Source: Rubripirellula obstinata
GTDB taxonomy: Bacteria; Planctomycetota; Planctomycetia; Pirellulales; Pirellulaceae
Direction: 5' to 3'
DNA length: 54,444 nt
NCBI RefSeq assembly: GCF_001642955.1
Contig: NZ_LWSK01000028.1
Location: forward strand, 1 to 54,444
Shown here one piece after another: positions 7,853 to 16,755 of the stretch. Both the position numbers and the translations under genes were made by a program. Under the pieces are notes generated by a model that saw only the letters and a list, made by a program, of their open reading frames with translations, was not told where the DNA came from and searched no databases. Numbering within the stretch: the stretch's first letter is position 1; every line of letters begins with the position of its first letter.

Positions 7853-9096
7853 GTAAAACATCAACGCGCAGAGAAGTTCTGACCGCTCGATGGATTGTCC
7901 CCGTTCAAGGCGAGCCGATCGAACGTGGTTGGATTCGACGACAGGGCGAAACCGTCGTTGAAATCGGAAGCGGATCGCCCGGTACCGAGGCAACCGATTT
8001 TGGTGATGTCGCGATCTTACCTGGGTTGATCAACGCTCACACGCACCTTGAATTTTCCATGTTTGATCAACCGGTTGGACAGCCAGGAATCCAGTTAGCG
8101 GACTGGATTGGCCAGGTCATCGCCGCTCGCGGTGCAACGACGGTGGCACAACGTGTTTCCGCAATTCGGAAGGGGATACTCGAATCGGCAAAAGCTGGCG
8201 TTCGCTTGCTCGGTGAGATCACGACGCCGCCTATCGAGTATCCAGACATCGATCCGTCGGTTTTGGATTTCCCGTTGGAGACGATTCACTTTTGCGAAGT
8301 CATTGGGCTAAGTGCCCAGCGGTCCGCTGAAAGATTCGCCGCGGCAGAATCGCACGCGATTTGCGATGGATCGAATTCAGGACCAACGCAATTAATGGAG
8401 CACGCCGCGATCAGTCCTCACGCGCCCTATTCGACCTTGCCCGACACGATCGACCGCTGTGTTAGGTGGTCAGCCAAGCACCGGCGACCGCTTGCGATGC
8501 ACGTTGCGGAATCGCCGAGCGAACGCGAATTACTGATCAACGGAACCGGTCCAATGGCTGAATCATTAAAACGTCTAGGCGTGTTCGATGAATCGCTTTT
8601 CCCGCAAGCTACGACTTCAAAGAAGTCACCGTTTGTTGAATTGATCAACCAACTATCCGCATGTCATCGCGGTTTGCTTGTGCATTGCAACGATCTTCGG
8701 CAATCAGAAATTGATACGTTGTCGCAGTTTGCCAACTTGAGTGTGGTCTTCTGCCCACGCACCCATCGACACTTTGGATTTGATCGTCATCCTGTCGCAC
8801 AGATGGCGAAGTCTGGCATCAAGGTTGCATTAGGAACCGATTCACGAGCCAGCAATCCAGACTTGAACCTTTGGGGAGAAGTCCAGTTCTTGCTGAATCA
8901 TCGCACGGACTTGCAGCCATCTTCGGTGATCGCAATGGCGACCCAAAACGGAGCAGATGCACTGGGCCGAAAAGATATCGGACGCATTACAGTGGGTTCA
9001 CAACCAGGCTTGATCAAGGTCGCGACCAACGCGTCGTCGGCCGAACAACTCTACCGCGACTTTGCGACTGGCGGAAATCCAGTTTGCATCGGTTAG
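7849..9096 (+). CDS. Amidohydrolase of the cytosine/aminodeoxyfutalosine deaminase type
   Basis: The 415-residue protein has the metal-dependent hydrolase layout of subtype SsnA/MtaD: a small N-terminal beta domain, NAHTHLEFSMFD with the HxH metal pair, the substrate loop ISPHAPYST, HVAESPSERE, a further histidine in LLVHCND, FCPRTHRHFGFDRHPV and LGTDSRASNPDLN with the metal aspartate. The CPRTHRHFG...HP...LGTDSRASN series is shared by aminodeoxyfutalosine deaminases and related amino-purine deaminases. The substrate cannot be fixed from motifs. ATGA overlap with the upstream secretin-like gene implies coupling. A UbiD gene nearby makes the menaquinone (futalosine) route a reasonable guess. 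Confidence 0.75.
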   Translation: MSKTSTRREVLTARWIVPVQGEPIERGWIRRQGETVVEIGSGSPGTEATDFGDVAILPGLINAHTHLEFSMFDQPVGQPGIQLADWIGQVIAARGATTVAQRVSAIRKGILESAKAGVRLLGEITTPPIEYPDIDPSVLDFPLETIHFCEVIGLSAQRSAERFAAAESHAICDGSNSGPTQLMEHAAISPHAPYSTLPDTIDRCVRWSAKHRRPLAMHVAESPSERELLINGTGPMAESLKRLGVFDESLFPQATTSKKSPFVELINQLSACHRGLLVHCNDLRQSEIDTLSQFANLSVVFCPRTHRHFGFDRHPVAQMAKSGIKVALGTDSRASNPDLNLWGEVQFLLNHRTDLQPSSVIAMATQNGADALGRKDIGRITVGSQPGLIKVATNASSAEQLYRDFATGGNPVCIG

Positions 9097-9115
9097 TCTT
9101 CGTAGGATGAATTGT

Positions 9116-9222
9116 CGTAGGCCGGAACAAGCCGCTTCGGCGCAGTTCCGGCAATCCAACACTGATTCATAAAACGACCAATGCAATTGCCGGAACTGCG
9201 CTACCGCTTGTTCCGGCCTACG
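9116..9222. repeat. GTAGGCCGGAACAAGC palindrome, copy 1
   Basis: The outer arms CGTAGGCCGGAACAAGC and GCTTGTTCCGGCCTACG are perfect complements (17 bp). Inside, CGCAGTTCCGGCAAT pairs with ATTGCCGGAACTGCG. The whole 107-bp element can fold into one long hairpin. It starts 20 bp after the amidohydrolase stop and lies between convergent genes. Confidence 0.9.
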
Positions 9223-9248
9223 TTGATTGAAGACTATTGTCGTTTCCT

Positions 9249-10055
9249 CTATCCCGTGTTCATCCCGACCTGCATGCCGTCGGGCGCGAAGATGCTGCGG
9301 CCTCCGTCGACCGGCAAACAGATTCCGTTGACGAAATCGTTTTCGCATAAAAACTGAACCGCATGTGCGACGTTCTCGGCTTTGCCGACACGTCCGACCA
9401 AAGTGCTTGACGCGATCGTTTTTGCTTTAGAATCGCTGACGTCGTCCGCCAACATCACGGGACCGGGCTGAATACAATTGACGCGAATTGACTCGTTGTA
9501 TTGCGCAAGTTCCACGGCAAGCGATCGGGTCATCACCTCGATCGAGCCTTTGCTGGGGAAATACGCGGCGTGTTCCAGATAAGGCCGAACCGTCGCCCAG
9601 TCACCAATGTTGACGATCGATCCGCCGCAGGTCTGTTTCGCCATCTGAACGCCTGCCGCGCGAGCACACAGGAACGACGCCAACGTGTTGATATTGAAGT
9701 ACCGCTGAATCTCGCTCGCAGTGATTTCTTCAAACGAAGTGGGACTCCAGATTGCGGCACTGTTGACCAAGATGTCGATGCGGCCAAACGCTTGAACCGT
9801 TTCAGCAACCAACCGATCTGGCACGTTCTCGTCTTCCAACGAACCGGTGGTGACGATGGTTTTAACTCCATAGTCCGATTCAATGTCTTTCGCGGCCGCG
9901 TTGGCTTCATCAACCGAAGTGTTGGCATGCAGTGCGATGTGACAGTTCAACGAAGCGAGGTGCTGCGCGATCGCTCGACCAACGCGTGGTGCGCCGCTGC
10001 CGGTGATCAATGCAACCGGATTGTCGGTGTGGTAGTTTTCTTGAAGTGTTGTCAT
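9249..10055 (-). CDS. Short-chain dehydrogenase/reductase
   Basis: The 268-residue classical SDR has the nucleotide-binding motif TGSGAPRVGRAIA near residue 18, NSAAIW for the central strand, the serine region SIVNIGDWA and the active-site YFPSK (YxxxK), then NCIQPGPVM and a C-terminal LPVDGG segment. TGSGAPRVGRAIAQHL and the LHAN after strand 2 resemble pteridine-reductase-like and FabG-like enzymes, with NADPH the likely cofactor. The substrate is unknown. It is transcribed in the same direction as the UbiD gene upstream but about 140 bp away, so shared transcription is uncertain. Confidence 0.85.
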   Translation of the reverse strand: MTTLQENYHTDNPVALITGSGAPRVGRAIAQHLASLNCHIALHANTSVDEANAAAKDIESDYGVKTIVTTGSLEDENVPDRLVAETVQAFGRIDILVNSAAIWSPTSFEEITASEIQRYFNINTLASFLCARAAGVQMAKQTCGGSIVNIGDWATVRPYLEHAAYFPSKGSIEVMTRSLAVELAQYNESIRVNCIQPGPVMLADDVSDSKAKTIASSTLVGRVGKAENVAHAVQFLCENDFVNGICLPVDGGRSIFAPDGMQVGMNTG

Positions 10056-10195
10056 GCAACTACTCTATCAGGCTGAAAAGTCTACGTGATCACGTTGGCG
10101 TCCGGGGATTTTCACATTTTGAAAATGAAAAGTGAGCCGCAGGCGCGTAAGCGGCCGGGCCAAGCGGAAACGCCCGAGGCCTAAAGGCCAGAGGA

Positions 10196-12046
10196 TCACA
10201 AATACTTCGCCAGCGGCCCGCCACGCGCCGCCCTAGCATCGACCTTTGCGATCACTTGTGGGTCTTCGATCAACGGCGGTGCGTGGTGCGGTTTGACTCG
10301 CGCGTCGATGACCATTGATCCTGCGCAGCCCCAGTGCTTTTCAATGATGGCCGAACCGATGCCGTCAATGTCGATCGCAGGATTGCTTCTCGTAAACGTA
10401 CTCCACAACCAATTGTTTAAGTTGCGTGCCGCGAACTCGCTGTCGTCAACCAACGTCACGATTGGAAACTGATTGATCGGGGATTCGGTTCCAAAGCTGT
10501 TTGCGAATTGCTGCAAGTGCCGGCGATCTTCTTCCGTTCGACACTTTGGCGACTTGACCACCAAAACACCTGGCATCACAATCTTTGGATTTGCAAAATC
10601 ACTCGGCAAATTCAAAGAGGTCGGAATTTCGGTTGGCAATTCACGGATCGGTTGCCCGGCCGCAGCGATGACGACCTTGGAACCGCTGTTAAAACCAGTC
10701 CCGCTGTAGTCCAACGTGTCGACGGTCGTTCGGGTATGGAAATGCAAGTCGCGGCGACAATCGATTCGCTGCAAGACACGATGCAGAAAAGCTTCGATGT
10801 CGTGAATCTTTAGCTGGTCATCTGGATCGTCGGTGATGAATAGATACTTCGCCAGCGATAGTTGTCCGTTGCCCAGGATCGCGTTGGCTTGCGTCAATAG
10901 TTCTTGTGGTTCAGTGGTTTTCAAATGAGGCATGTAGCGTTCGCTGCCGATCGCCAACAGCAGCGGATGGACGCCTGCTGCATCGACAGCGTGAACCGCT
11001 TTGACACCCGGGATGACCGATGGAATGATCGGGTCGGTCAGTTCATGGATCAATTGACCGAACGTTGTATCTTCCTGTGGTGGTCGTCCGACGACCGTAA
11101 ACGGCCAGATCGCACCGTCACGATGCCAAACTTTTTCGACCTTCATGACCGGGAAATCATGCTTCAAACTGTAGTAGCCCAAATGGTCGCCAAACGGGCC
11201 TTCGGGTTTCATCGAATCGGCATCGATGGTTCCGATGATCGCAAAGTCGGCGTCGGCGTAGACCGGCGCATGCGGTTGCGGTGAACCCTTCTTCGATTTG
11301 ATCATTGCAATCCTTCGACCAGCCAACGCGCCACCGAACGTCAACTCGGTTAATCCTTCGGGCAGCGGCATGACAGCGGCCAACGACATCGCTGGCGATC
11401 CGCCGACCGTGATCGCGACTCGCAACCGTTCGCCCCGTGCCATCGCTTCTTGATGATGAACGCCGATGCCGCGATGGATCTGGTAGTGCAAGCCGATCTC
11501 TTGATCGATGTCGTATTCGTTGCCCGTCAATTGAATGCGATACATCCCCAGGTTGACTCGCATCAAGTTCCCAACCGCGGTCGGGTCTTCGCTCAGCACT
11601 TGTGGCAGCGTCACAAACGCTCCGCCATCGTCGGGCCAACACTTGATCGGCGGCAGATCGCTGATCCGACATTCGTTCGCCTGAACCGCGCCGGACCGAG
11701 TTTTTCGCGGCAGCATGTGCAGCGCTGTAAACGGAACGCCCGCGTACCGAAATGGACGCTTGGGCAGAGCCGCTGGATCGACTTTGATCTCGACCAAGCG
11801 ACGAACGTTTTCCAGCGTGTGCCGAAACAGATAACGAGCTTGGTCCAAGGAGGCGAACAGGTTCGACGCGGCCGGAAACTGACATCCTTTCAGATTGTTG
11901 AACAACAACGCCGGCCCGCCAGACGCATAGACGCGGCGCTGGATTTCAGCCGCTTCTAAGTTCGGATCGATTTCATCGTCAATTTCAATCAGTCGGTTGT
12001 CGCGTCGTAGATCGTTGACGACATCGGCTGTGCAGCGGTGCTTCAC
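10196..12046 (-). CDS. UbiD-family prenylated-FMN decarboxylase
   Basis: The 616-residue protein begins with GTG at 12046 and matches UbiD over its length. Recognisable parts are GGPALLFNNLKG in the N-terminal domain, the GMYRIQLTG strand, RLRVAITVGGSPAM, the central KPEGPFGDHLGYYS containing the catalytic Glu/Asp region, and GVKAVHAVDAAGVHPLLLAIG near the dimer interface. Family members decarboxylate aromatic or alpha,beta-unsaturated acids with prFMN made by UbiX. It is longer than E. coli UbiD (about 500 residues), mostly at the C terminus, and so is closer to the menaquinone-linked or unassigned branch. No ubiX is visible in this window. Confidence 0.88.
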   Translation of the reverse strand: MKHRCTADVVNDLRRDNRLIEIDDEIDPNLEAAEIQRRVYASGGPALLFNNLKGCQFPAASNLFASLDQARYLFRHTLENVRRLVEIKVDPAALPKRPFRYAGVPFTALHMLPRKTRSGAVQANECRISDLPPIKCWPDDGGAFVTLPQVLSEDPTAVGNLMRVNLGMYRIQLTGNEYDIDQEIGLHYQIHRGIGVHHQEAMARGERLRVAITVGGSPAMSLAAVMPLPEGLTELTFGGALAGRRIAMIKSKKGSPQPHAPVYADADFAIIGTIDADSMKPEGPFGDHLGYYSLKHDFPVMKVEKVWHRDGAIWPFTVVGRPPQEDTTFGQLIHELTDPIIPSVIPGVKAVHAVDAAGVHPLLLAIGSERYMPHLKTTEPQELLTQANAILGNGQLSLAKYLFITDDPDDQLKIHDIEAFLHRVLQRIDCRRDLHFHTRTTVDTLDYSGTGFNSGSKVVIAAAGQPIRELPTEIPTSLNLPSDFANPKIVMPGVLVVKSPKCRTEEDRRHLQQFANSFGTESPINQFPIVTLVDDSEFAARNLNNWLWSTFTRSNPAIDIDGIGSAIIEKHWGCAGSMVIDARVKPHHAPPLIEDPQVIAKVDARAARGGPLAKYL

Positions 12047-12213
12047 GAGCGGTGGTTTTCCTGGTCAGAGAGCAATCGGTCAGGCTGTCGGTGAGACAAG
12101 TTTCGGTGGCTAGGATAACCGGGAATCTGGCTTTAGACTAACGGCGTCGAAAAGTGAAACTGATGCTCCATTGACGGCACTGCCGTTTTCCTCGAAATGA
12201 CTTCTGACAAACC

Positions 12214-13683
12214 ATGACAAACCTCGCAATCACTGACTCACCGCTTGATTCATCCATCGACACGGTTGTCGTTGGGCTCTCAGCCGATGGAAGCCTGTCG
12301 CCAACGCTGAAGCAAATCGACGAAGCGACCGGCGGCTGGATCACTGGACTAGTCAAAGCCGAACAGTTGCGTGGAAAACTTGGCGAGGTTTCTTTGATTG
12401 CATCGCCAAAACCGGTCGCGGCGGACGCTTCATTGCCAACGATGATCTTGGTCATTGGAACCGGTGACGAGGAACTCGGCCGGGGAGCAGCGTTTGATCT
12501 GGCCAGCACCGCGGTTCGGAAATTGTCGGACCGTAATCGCGGTAAGGTCTTGATCACGCTTGCGGAATGTGCCAAGTCAGACGCTCGTGATCGTGTTGTT
12601 AGCGGAGCGATTTTTGGGATGGAGGGTCAGGCTATCTATCAATCCGATCCCGCGGCAAAAATGCCCGAGCAAATTCTGTTCAGCGGGATTGATGCTGCGA
12701 CCTTTGAACGGGGTTCAGACATCGGCAAATCGATCAACGTGACTCGCCATCTGATCAATGAACCGGCGGACAAGATCTATCCAGAAACCTTTGCGGATGC
12801 CGCGATCGAATTGGCCAAAGAAGTTGGCATCGAGGTTGAGGTCTGGGACGAAAAGAAATTGCTGGCCGAAGGTTGTCGCGCGATCTTGGCTGTTGGCGCG
12901 GGTTCGTCCAAGCCGCCACGATTGGTGATGATGCGATACAACGGCGGCGGCAGCGAAGCACCGATCGCGATCGTCGGGAAAGGAGTCACGTTTGACAGTG
13001 GCGGACTTTCGCTGAAGCCAAGTGCCGGGATGGAAGCGATGAAGTGCGACATGGGCGGTGCAGCAACCGTCTTTGGCGTGATGCGAGCGATCGCTCAACT
13101 AAAGCTAAAACAGAACGTGATCGGTTTTTGCGGCTTGGCCGAGAATATGGTTTCGAGTACGTGTTACCGATTGGGTGACGTGATCGAAACTCGCAGCGGC
13201 AAGACGGTGGAAATTCTAAACACGGACGCCGAAGGTCGCGTCGTCTTGGCGGACACTTTGGATGTCGCGATTCAACACGAACCGCGTGCGATGATCGACT
13301 TGGCAACGCTTACCGGCGCTTGCATGGTCGCTCTTGGTAACGAAGTTGCTGGGTTGATGACCAATAACGACGACCTTTGTCATCAGCTAATCGCAGCGGC
13401 CAAGAAGGAAGATGAACCGGTTTGGCAGTTGCCGATGTTTGAACTGTATGACGAAAAGATCAAGAGCAAGGTTGCCGACATCAAGAACGTCGGCGAAGCC
13501 CGATGGGGCGGGGCGATCACGGCAGCGAAGTTCTTGGAACAGTTCGTTGGCGACGTCCCATGGGTTCACATCGATATCGCCGGCCCCGCATTCGTCGATT
13601 CAGCCAAACCGCACCGCGATGCTGGGGCCACGGGTGTGATGGTGCAAACGTTGGTCCGACTGATCGAAGAATTTCCGGCTTAG
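12214..13683 (+). CDS. pepA: Leucyl aminopeptidase (M17, PepA type)
   Basis: The 489-residue protein has the M17 signatures: GKGVTFDSGGLSLKP (about residue 255, with the metal-binding Lys and Asp), MKCDMGGAATV, and NTDAEGRVVLADTL (about residue 336), which contributes Asp and Glu ligands. Further ENMVSS and DLATLTGACMVALG match the family. The N-terminal domain of about 165 residues is variable, as usual. M17 enzymes form hexamers with two metal ions and remove N-terminal residues from peptides. Start is ATG 12214. It is monocistronic and converges on the decaheme gene, with a GTAGG palindrome between them. Confidence 0.95.
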   Translation: MTNLAITDSPLDSSIDTVVVGLSADGSLSPTLKQIDEATGGWITGLVKAEQLRGKLGEVSLIASPKPVAADASLPTMILVIGTGDEELGRGAAFDLASTAVRKLSDRNRGKVLITLAECAKSDARDRVVSGAIFGMEGQAIYQSDPAAKMPEQILFSGIDAATFERGSDIGKSINVTRHLINEPADKIYPETFADAAIELAKEVGIEVEVWDEKKLLAEGCRAILAVGAGSSKPPRLVMMRYNGGGSEAPIAIVGKGVTFDSGGLSLKPSAGMEAMKCDMGGAATVFGVMRAIAQLKLKQNVIGFCGLAENMVSSTCYRLGDVIETRSGKTVEILNTDAEGRVVLADTLDVAIQHEPRAMIDLATLTGACMVALGNEVAGLMTNNDDLCHQLIAAAKKEDEPVWQLPMFELYDEKIKSKVADIKNVGEARWGGAITAAKFLEQFVGDVPWVHIDIAGPAFVDSAKPHRDAGATGVMVQTLVRLIEEFPA

Positions 13684-13710
13684 CGAATACTTTTGGTGCG
13701 ATGTAACAAC

Positions 13711-13813
13711 GTAGGCCGGAACAAGCTTGGCGCAGTTCCGGCAATCCAACGCCGTCCGATCCAACGCCATCCAATGCAATTTCCGGAACTGCGCTGCGAT
13801 TGATCCGGCCTAC
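13711..13813. repeat. GTAGGCCGGAACAAGC palindrome, copy 2
   Basis: The element starts GTAGGCCGGAACAAGC and ends GATCCGGCCTAC. Inner arms CGCAGTTCCGGCAAT and ATTTCCGGAACTGCG have one mismatch. The loop contains short repeats of ATCCAACGCC. It lies between convergent pepA and the decaheme cytochrome gene, and the TAG stop of the cytochrome gene (13810-13812 on the minus strand) falls within the element's last bases. Confidence 0.88.
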
Positions 13814-15903
13814 CGACCATCAATGTGATATTGGTGGCATAAGACACAGGAATCGCCGGCTGCTGCTTTGGTGTGACAGGTGGCGCAGTCTTGCTTTAAA
13901 ATTGGATCGAAATCGTTTATCGGGTGATGTGTCCAATGGGATTGCGTGGCAGCGGATTCGGCAACGAAACCATCTTTGACGCGGTGACATCCCACGCAAT
14001 CGGTTAGCGACGCGATGTTCAAGTGCGGTCCATGCGAGAAGGTGGTGAACTGACCTGAATCGCCAGCTAGATCATTTGTTTTCCACGCGCCGGGTGTTTC
14101 GGATGCTGAAACATGACATCGCAAGCACGCGGAGACAGCCGCGTTTTGGAATAAGCCCTGGCGAGCAAGATCCGTGTTCGGCAGGCTGGCCGCGGCTTCG
14201 ATCGTTGCCTTCAAAACTGGATCGGCGTGGCCGCCCGCTCGATAGCGGATCGCCAAACGAATGTCATCGCGGTACCAACCACCAGCGACCAACATTTTCT
14301 CTGCGTCGAAACGTTGGTTGGTCTTTGATGGGTTCGCAGATTCGATTGGCTTTAGCGGATCGTCGCCTGAGAGCAAATCTTCTTCTAACAGATCCCCGCC
14401 GAGTAAGTCGCCGTCTGCTAGATCGTGCCCAAGCAGTTCATCATCTAACGCATCCGTGTACTGAACCGTTTGGAAAACTGATCGGTCTTTCTTTTGGCGG
14501 TTCGCCTTAACCGCCAATTCAACCGGCTGATCAAACCAACGACTCATCGCGCCGTCGATCAATTGCGGCGAGAACGATTGCACGACCGGCGTCCAACGAT
14601 TTCGCTGTGAAGCGTTCGCCGACAATCGTTCCAGCATCCCTGTTTGTCCTCGCAGCGACAGGTCCGTCAGCAAGCCATACAATTGCGAGGCGATTTGTTT
14701 TGATGCCTCGATTTCTTTTCGGCTGTTTGGATCGATTCGCGAAAAATCCTGATCCGGAATCGTGTTAATTGAACTCGGCGAACCACTTTCACTTCGGATT
14801 AAAAGTTGCGCCAGCGGCGAAAGCTTGCCATCAAAAAATCCGGTCGCGGATTGCGGCCACGACGGCAAGCCAGCAACCACTTCATCGGGCAAGGTTGGAA
14901 TCGAAACTAACTCAATGCCTTCGGCCACTTCGGTTTGCAGAGACTGATCGTGGCACGCAGAACATGCTGCCTGGTAATCGACCGCCCGAGTGATTCGTCC
15001 GTCGGCAGTTGGTTGGTGGCAGGCGGCACATTGGAACGACGGAACTGATTCGCCATCCTGTGTCTGCAGTTTCGATTTAGGGAAATGTTTGTTTTGGTGA
15101 GATTGATGATTGAATGAAATCGAGCCACCGCGTCCGTAGGGCCAATCGACAAATTCAGGATGGGACGTCGCGAACGCGCCGAATCGGTCTTGGTGACAAG
15201 TCTGACACTGAGCATCCGACAACGCAGTCAAACTGTGATTCGGCCCCTGGTGTTCGCGGTGGCAAGCGTTGCAGTCGAGGCTTTCCTGATCGATCGACGG
15301 CGACGGCAACCAATCATGCCAATCACGTGACCGATCGCCGGTGGATGCCAAGCGGATTTGATCTCGTTGTTCCGCTGGCAAATTGTGCGCGAGCATCGCC
15401 GTGCCCGGTGCGAACTGATTTTGATGACATTGCAGACACAGATCCGTCTGCGTCAGATCGTCGTGGGCACCTGCGCCGAAAAAAGGAACCCACGAAACCA
15501 GTGAAGTCAGAACAGAAGACTGTTGTGACGGATGGCATGCGATGCATCGATCGACTTCGTTGGTGGTCGCCAGAATCTGAGCATGATGAGTCGTCAATTC
15601 GCCCGGCTTGATCGATTGACCGATCACGGTGTTCGAACCGCCAAACGATCCGTCTTCGTCCGGTGGCAACCAACTCAGCACACCGACAACGGCAGCCACG
15701 ACCAGCAAAAACGCGACTGAAAACCGGCGTTTGCGGCCAGCCCAAGTCCGACGTGGGCGGCACTGATCCGCTAGCGGGCAACGCCCGGATCGGTCAGGCC
15801 CAAATTGGCACGCATCGGATTGTCCGCTGCGCGAACAAATCCACGGATCGCCTGGTCGGTCGCGTCCGTTGGCGTTTGCCAATTCGATGTCGTCACGCCG
15901 CAT
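13810..15903 (-). CDS. Membrane-anchored decaheme cytochrome c
   Basis: The 697-residue protein has ten CxxCH haem-binding motifs in order: CIACH, CLQCH, CNACH, CQTCH, CAACH, CSACH, a gap of about 280 residues, then CLRCH, CVGCH, CATCH and CVLCH. The first 60 residues are Cys/Arg-rich and probably cytoplasmic. They are followed by one membrane helix (FSVAFLLVVAAVVGVLSWL) that would anchor the haem domain outside the cytoplasmic membrane. The haem-free middle contains an acidic DLLGGDLLEEDLLSGD stretch. It is the last gene of a leftward operon, starting six bases after the cytochrome b stop. It is probably the periplasmic electron carrier or terminal reductase of that complex; I do not recognise a named family. 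Confidence 0.88.
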   Translation of the reverse strand: MRRDDIELANANGRDRPGDPWICSRSGQSDACQFGPDRSGRCPLADQCRPRRTWAGRKRRFSVAFLLVVAAVVGVLSWLPPDEDGSFGGSNTVIGQSIKPGELTTHHAQILATTNEVDRCIACHPSQQSSVLTSLVSWVPFFGAGAHDDLTQTDLCLQCHQNQFAPGTAMLAHNLPAEQRDQIRLASTGDRSRDWHDWLPSPSIDQESLDCNACHREHQGPNHSLTALSDAQCQTCHQDRFGAFATSHPEFVDWPYGRGGSISFNHQSHQNKHFPKSKLQTQDGESVPSFQCAACHQPTADGRITRAVDYQAACSACHDQSLQTEVAEGIELVSIPTLPDEVVAGLPSWPQSATGFFDGKLSPLAQLLIRSESGSPSSINTIPDQDFSRIDPNSRKEIEASKQIASQLYGLLTDLSLRGQTGMLERLSANASQRNRWTPVVQSFSPQLIDGAMSRWFDQPVELAVKANRQKKDRSVFQTVQYTDALDDELLGHDLADGDLLGGDLLEEDLLSGDDPLKPIESANPSKTNQRFDAEKMLVAGGWYRDDIRLAIRYRAGGHADPVLKATIEAAASLPNTDLARQGLFQNAAVSACLRCHVSASETPGAWKTNDLAGDSGQFTTFSHGPHLNIASLTDCVGCHRVKDGFVAESAATQSHWTHHPINDFDPILKQDCATCHTKAAAGDSCVLCHQYHIDGR

Positions 15904-15909
15904 GTTGGA

Positions 15910-16755
15910 TCAACCTAGATGCCGAAGTGCAACGAATGCGTGAACAATACTTGCGACAAGCAACACCGTCGACATCGTCCCATGAACGACCAACCAAACC
16001 CGAAGCCTCAATTGAATCGCCAATTGATAATCCAAATCGTCGCGATGCCTGACCAACGCAATCAATTTCCCCGCCGATGCGCGGCCCTCGTCTTCCAAGT
16101 ATCGATCAAGTTCTTTCAGCCCGTTGGTTAGACGTCGGCGACGGATTCCATTGGGCACCATCAAATAAGTCAACGAGGGTCGAGTTTCAAAGAATGGGAA
16201 CAGATACTTGGTGTAGAAATTCCCCAGCACACGGACTGCGGAAGCTTCGCTAAGTCCGTCTAGTAGTTCGCGAGCGCTCGATGAAATCTGGTCGCGGTGC
16301 CACTGGATTCGGTCAAATCGATGCTGGCCCTCCACCGCCGTCAAGCGTTTGGGAAGCGTTCGGCTTGCGTAGAGTCCGTAATAGCCGCTGATCGTCACCA
16401 CCAAAAACACAATCGACAAACTGCATTCCAGCACACCATCACCGACAATCGCTGGAACATGCATCCAGTAGATCGCGCTGCTGAAAAAACCGACGTACAA
16501 ATGCACTTGAGTCCAGGTGCTGACTTTACCAAGCGGCAAGATAGGCAGCCGGCGACGAACGCCAATCAGCATCAGCCCCAACAGGCACGCCAACAAAACC
16601 GAACCGCTGAATACCGACGCATGACCCAGGCGAATGTCAATCAGCCAAACTAACGCAAGCGACAACATGATTGCAATTGCTGTCACCGCAACACCAATCA
16701 AACGGCGATTCGCGAACGAAATCTGTTCAGGCATCGCAATCAAACGAGAACTCAT
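15910..16755 (-). CDS. Ferric-reductase-like cytochrome b membrane subunit
   Basis: The protein has about 281 residues and five hydrophobic helices. Two helices carry histidine pairs with 13 residues between them: HLYVGFFSSAIYWMH and HGTMSTVLLVASIVH. This H-x13-H spacing is that of the two-haem core of ferric reductase/NADPH oxidase-type membrane domains and suggests bis-histidine ligation of two haems b. A soluble loop of about 110 residues sits between helices 4 and 5. The start MSSRLIAM at 16755 overlaps the stop of the upstream Fe-S gene (ATGA), implying coupled translation. It would move electrons between the cytoplasmic Fe-S protein and the outside decaheme protein. Confidence 0.78.
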   Translation of the reverse strand: MSSRLIAMPEQISFANRRLIGVAVTAIAIMLSLALVWLIDIRLGHASVFSGSVLLACLLGLMLIGVRRRLPILPLGKVSTWTQVHLYVGFFSSAIYWMHVPAIVGDGVLECSLSIVFLVVTISGYYGLYASRTLPKRLTAVEGQHRFDRIQWHRDQISSSARELLDGLSEASAVRVLGNFYTKYLFPFFETRPSLTYLMVPNGIRRRRLTNGLKELDRYLEDEGRASAGKLIALVRHRDDLDYQLAIQLRLRVWLVVHGTMSTVLLVASIVHAFVALRHLG

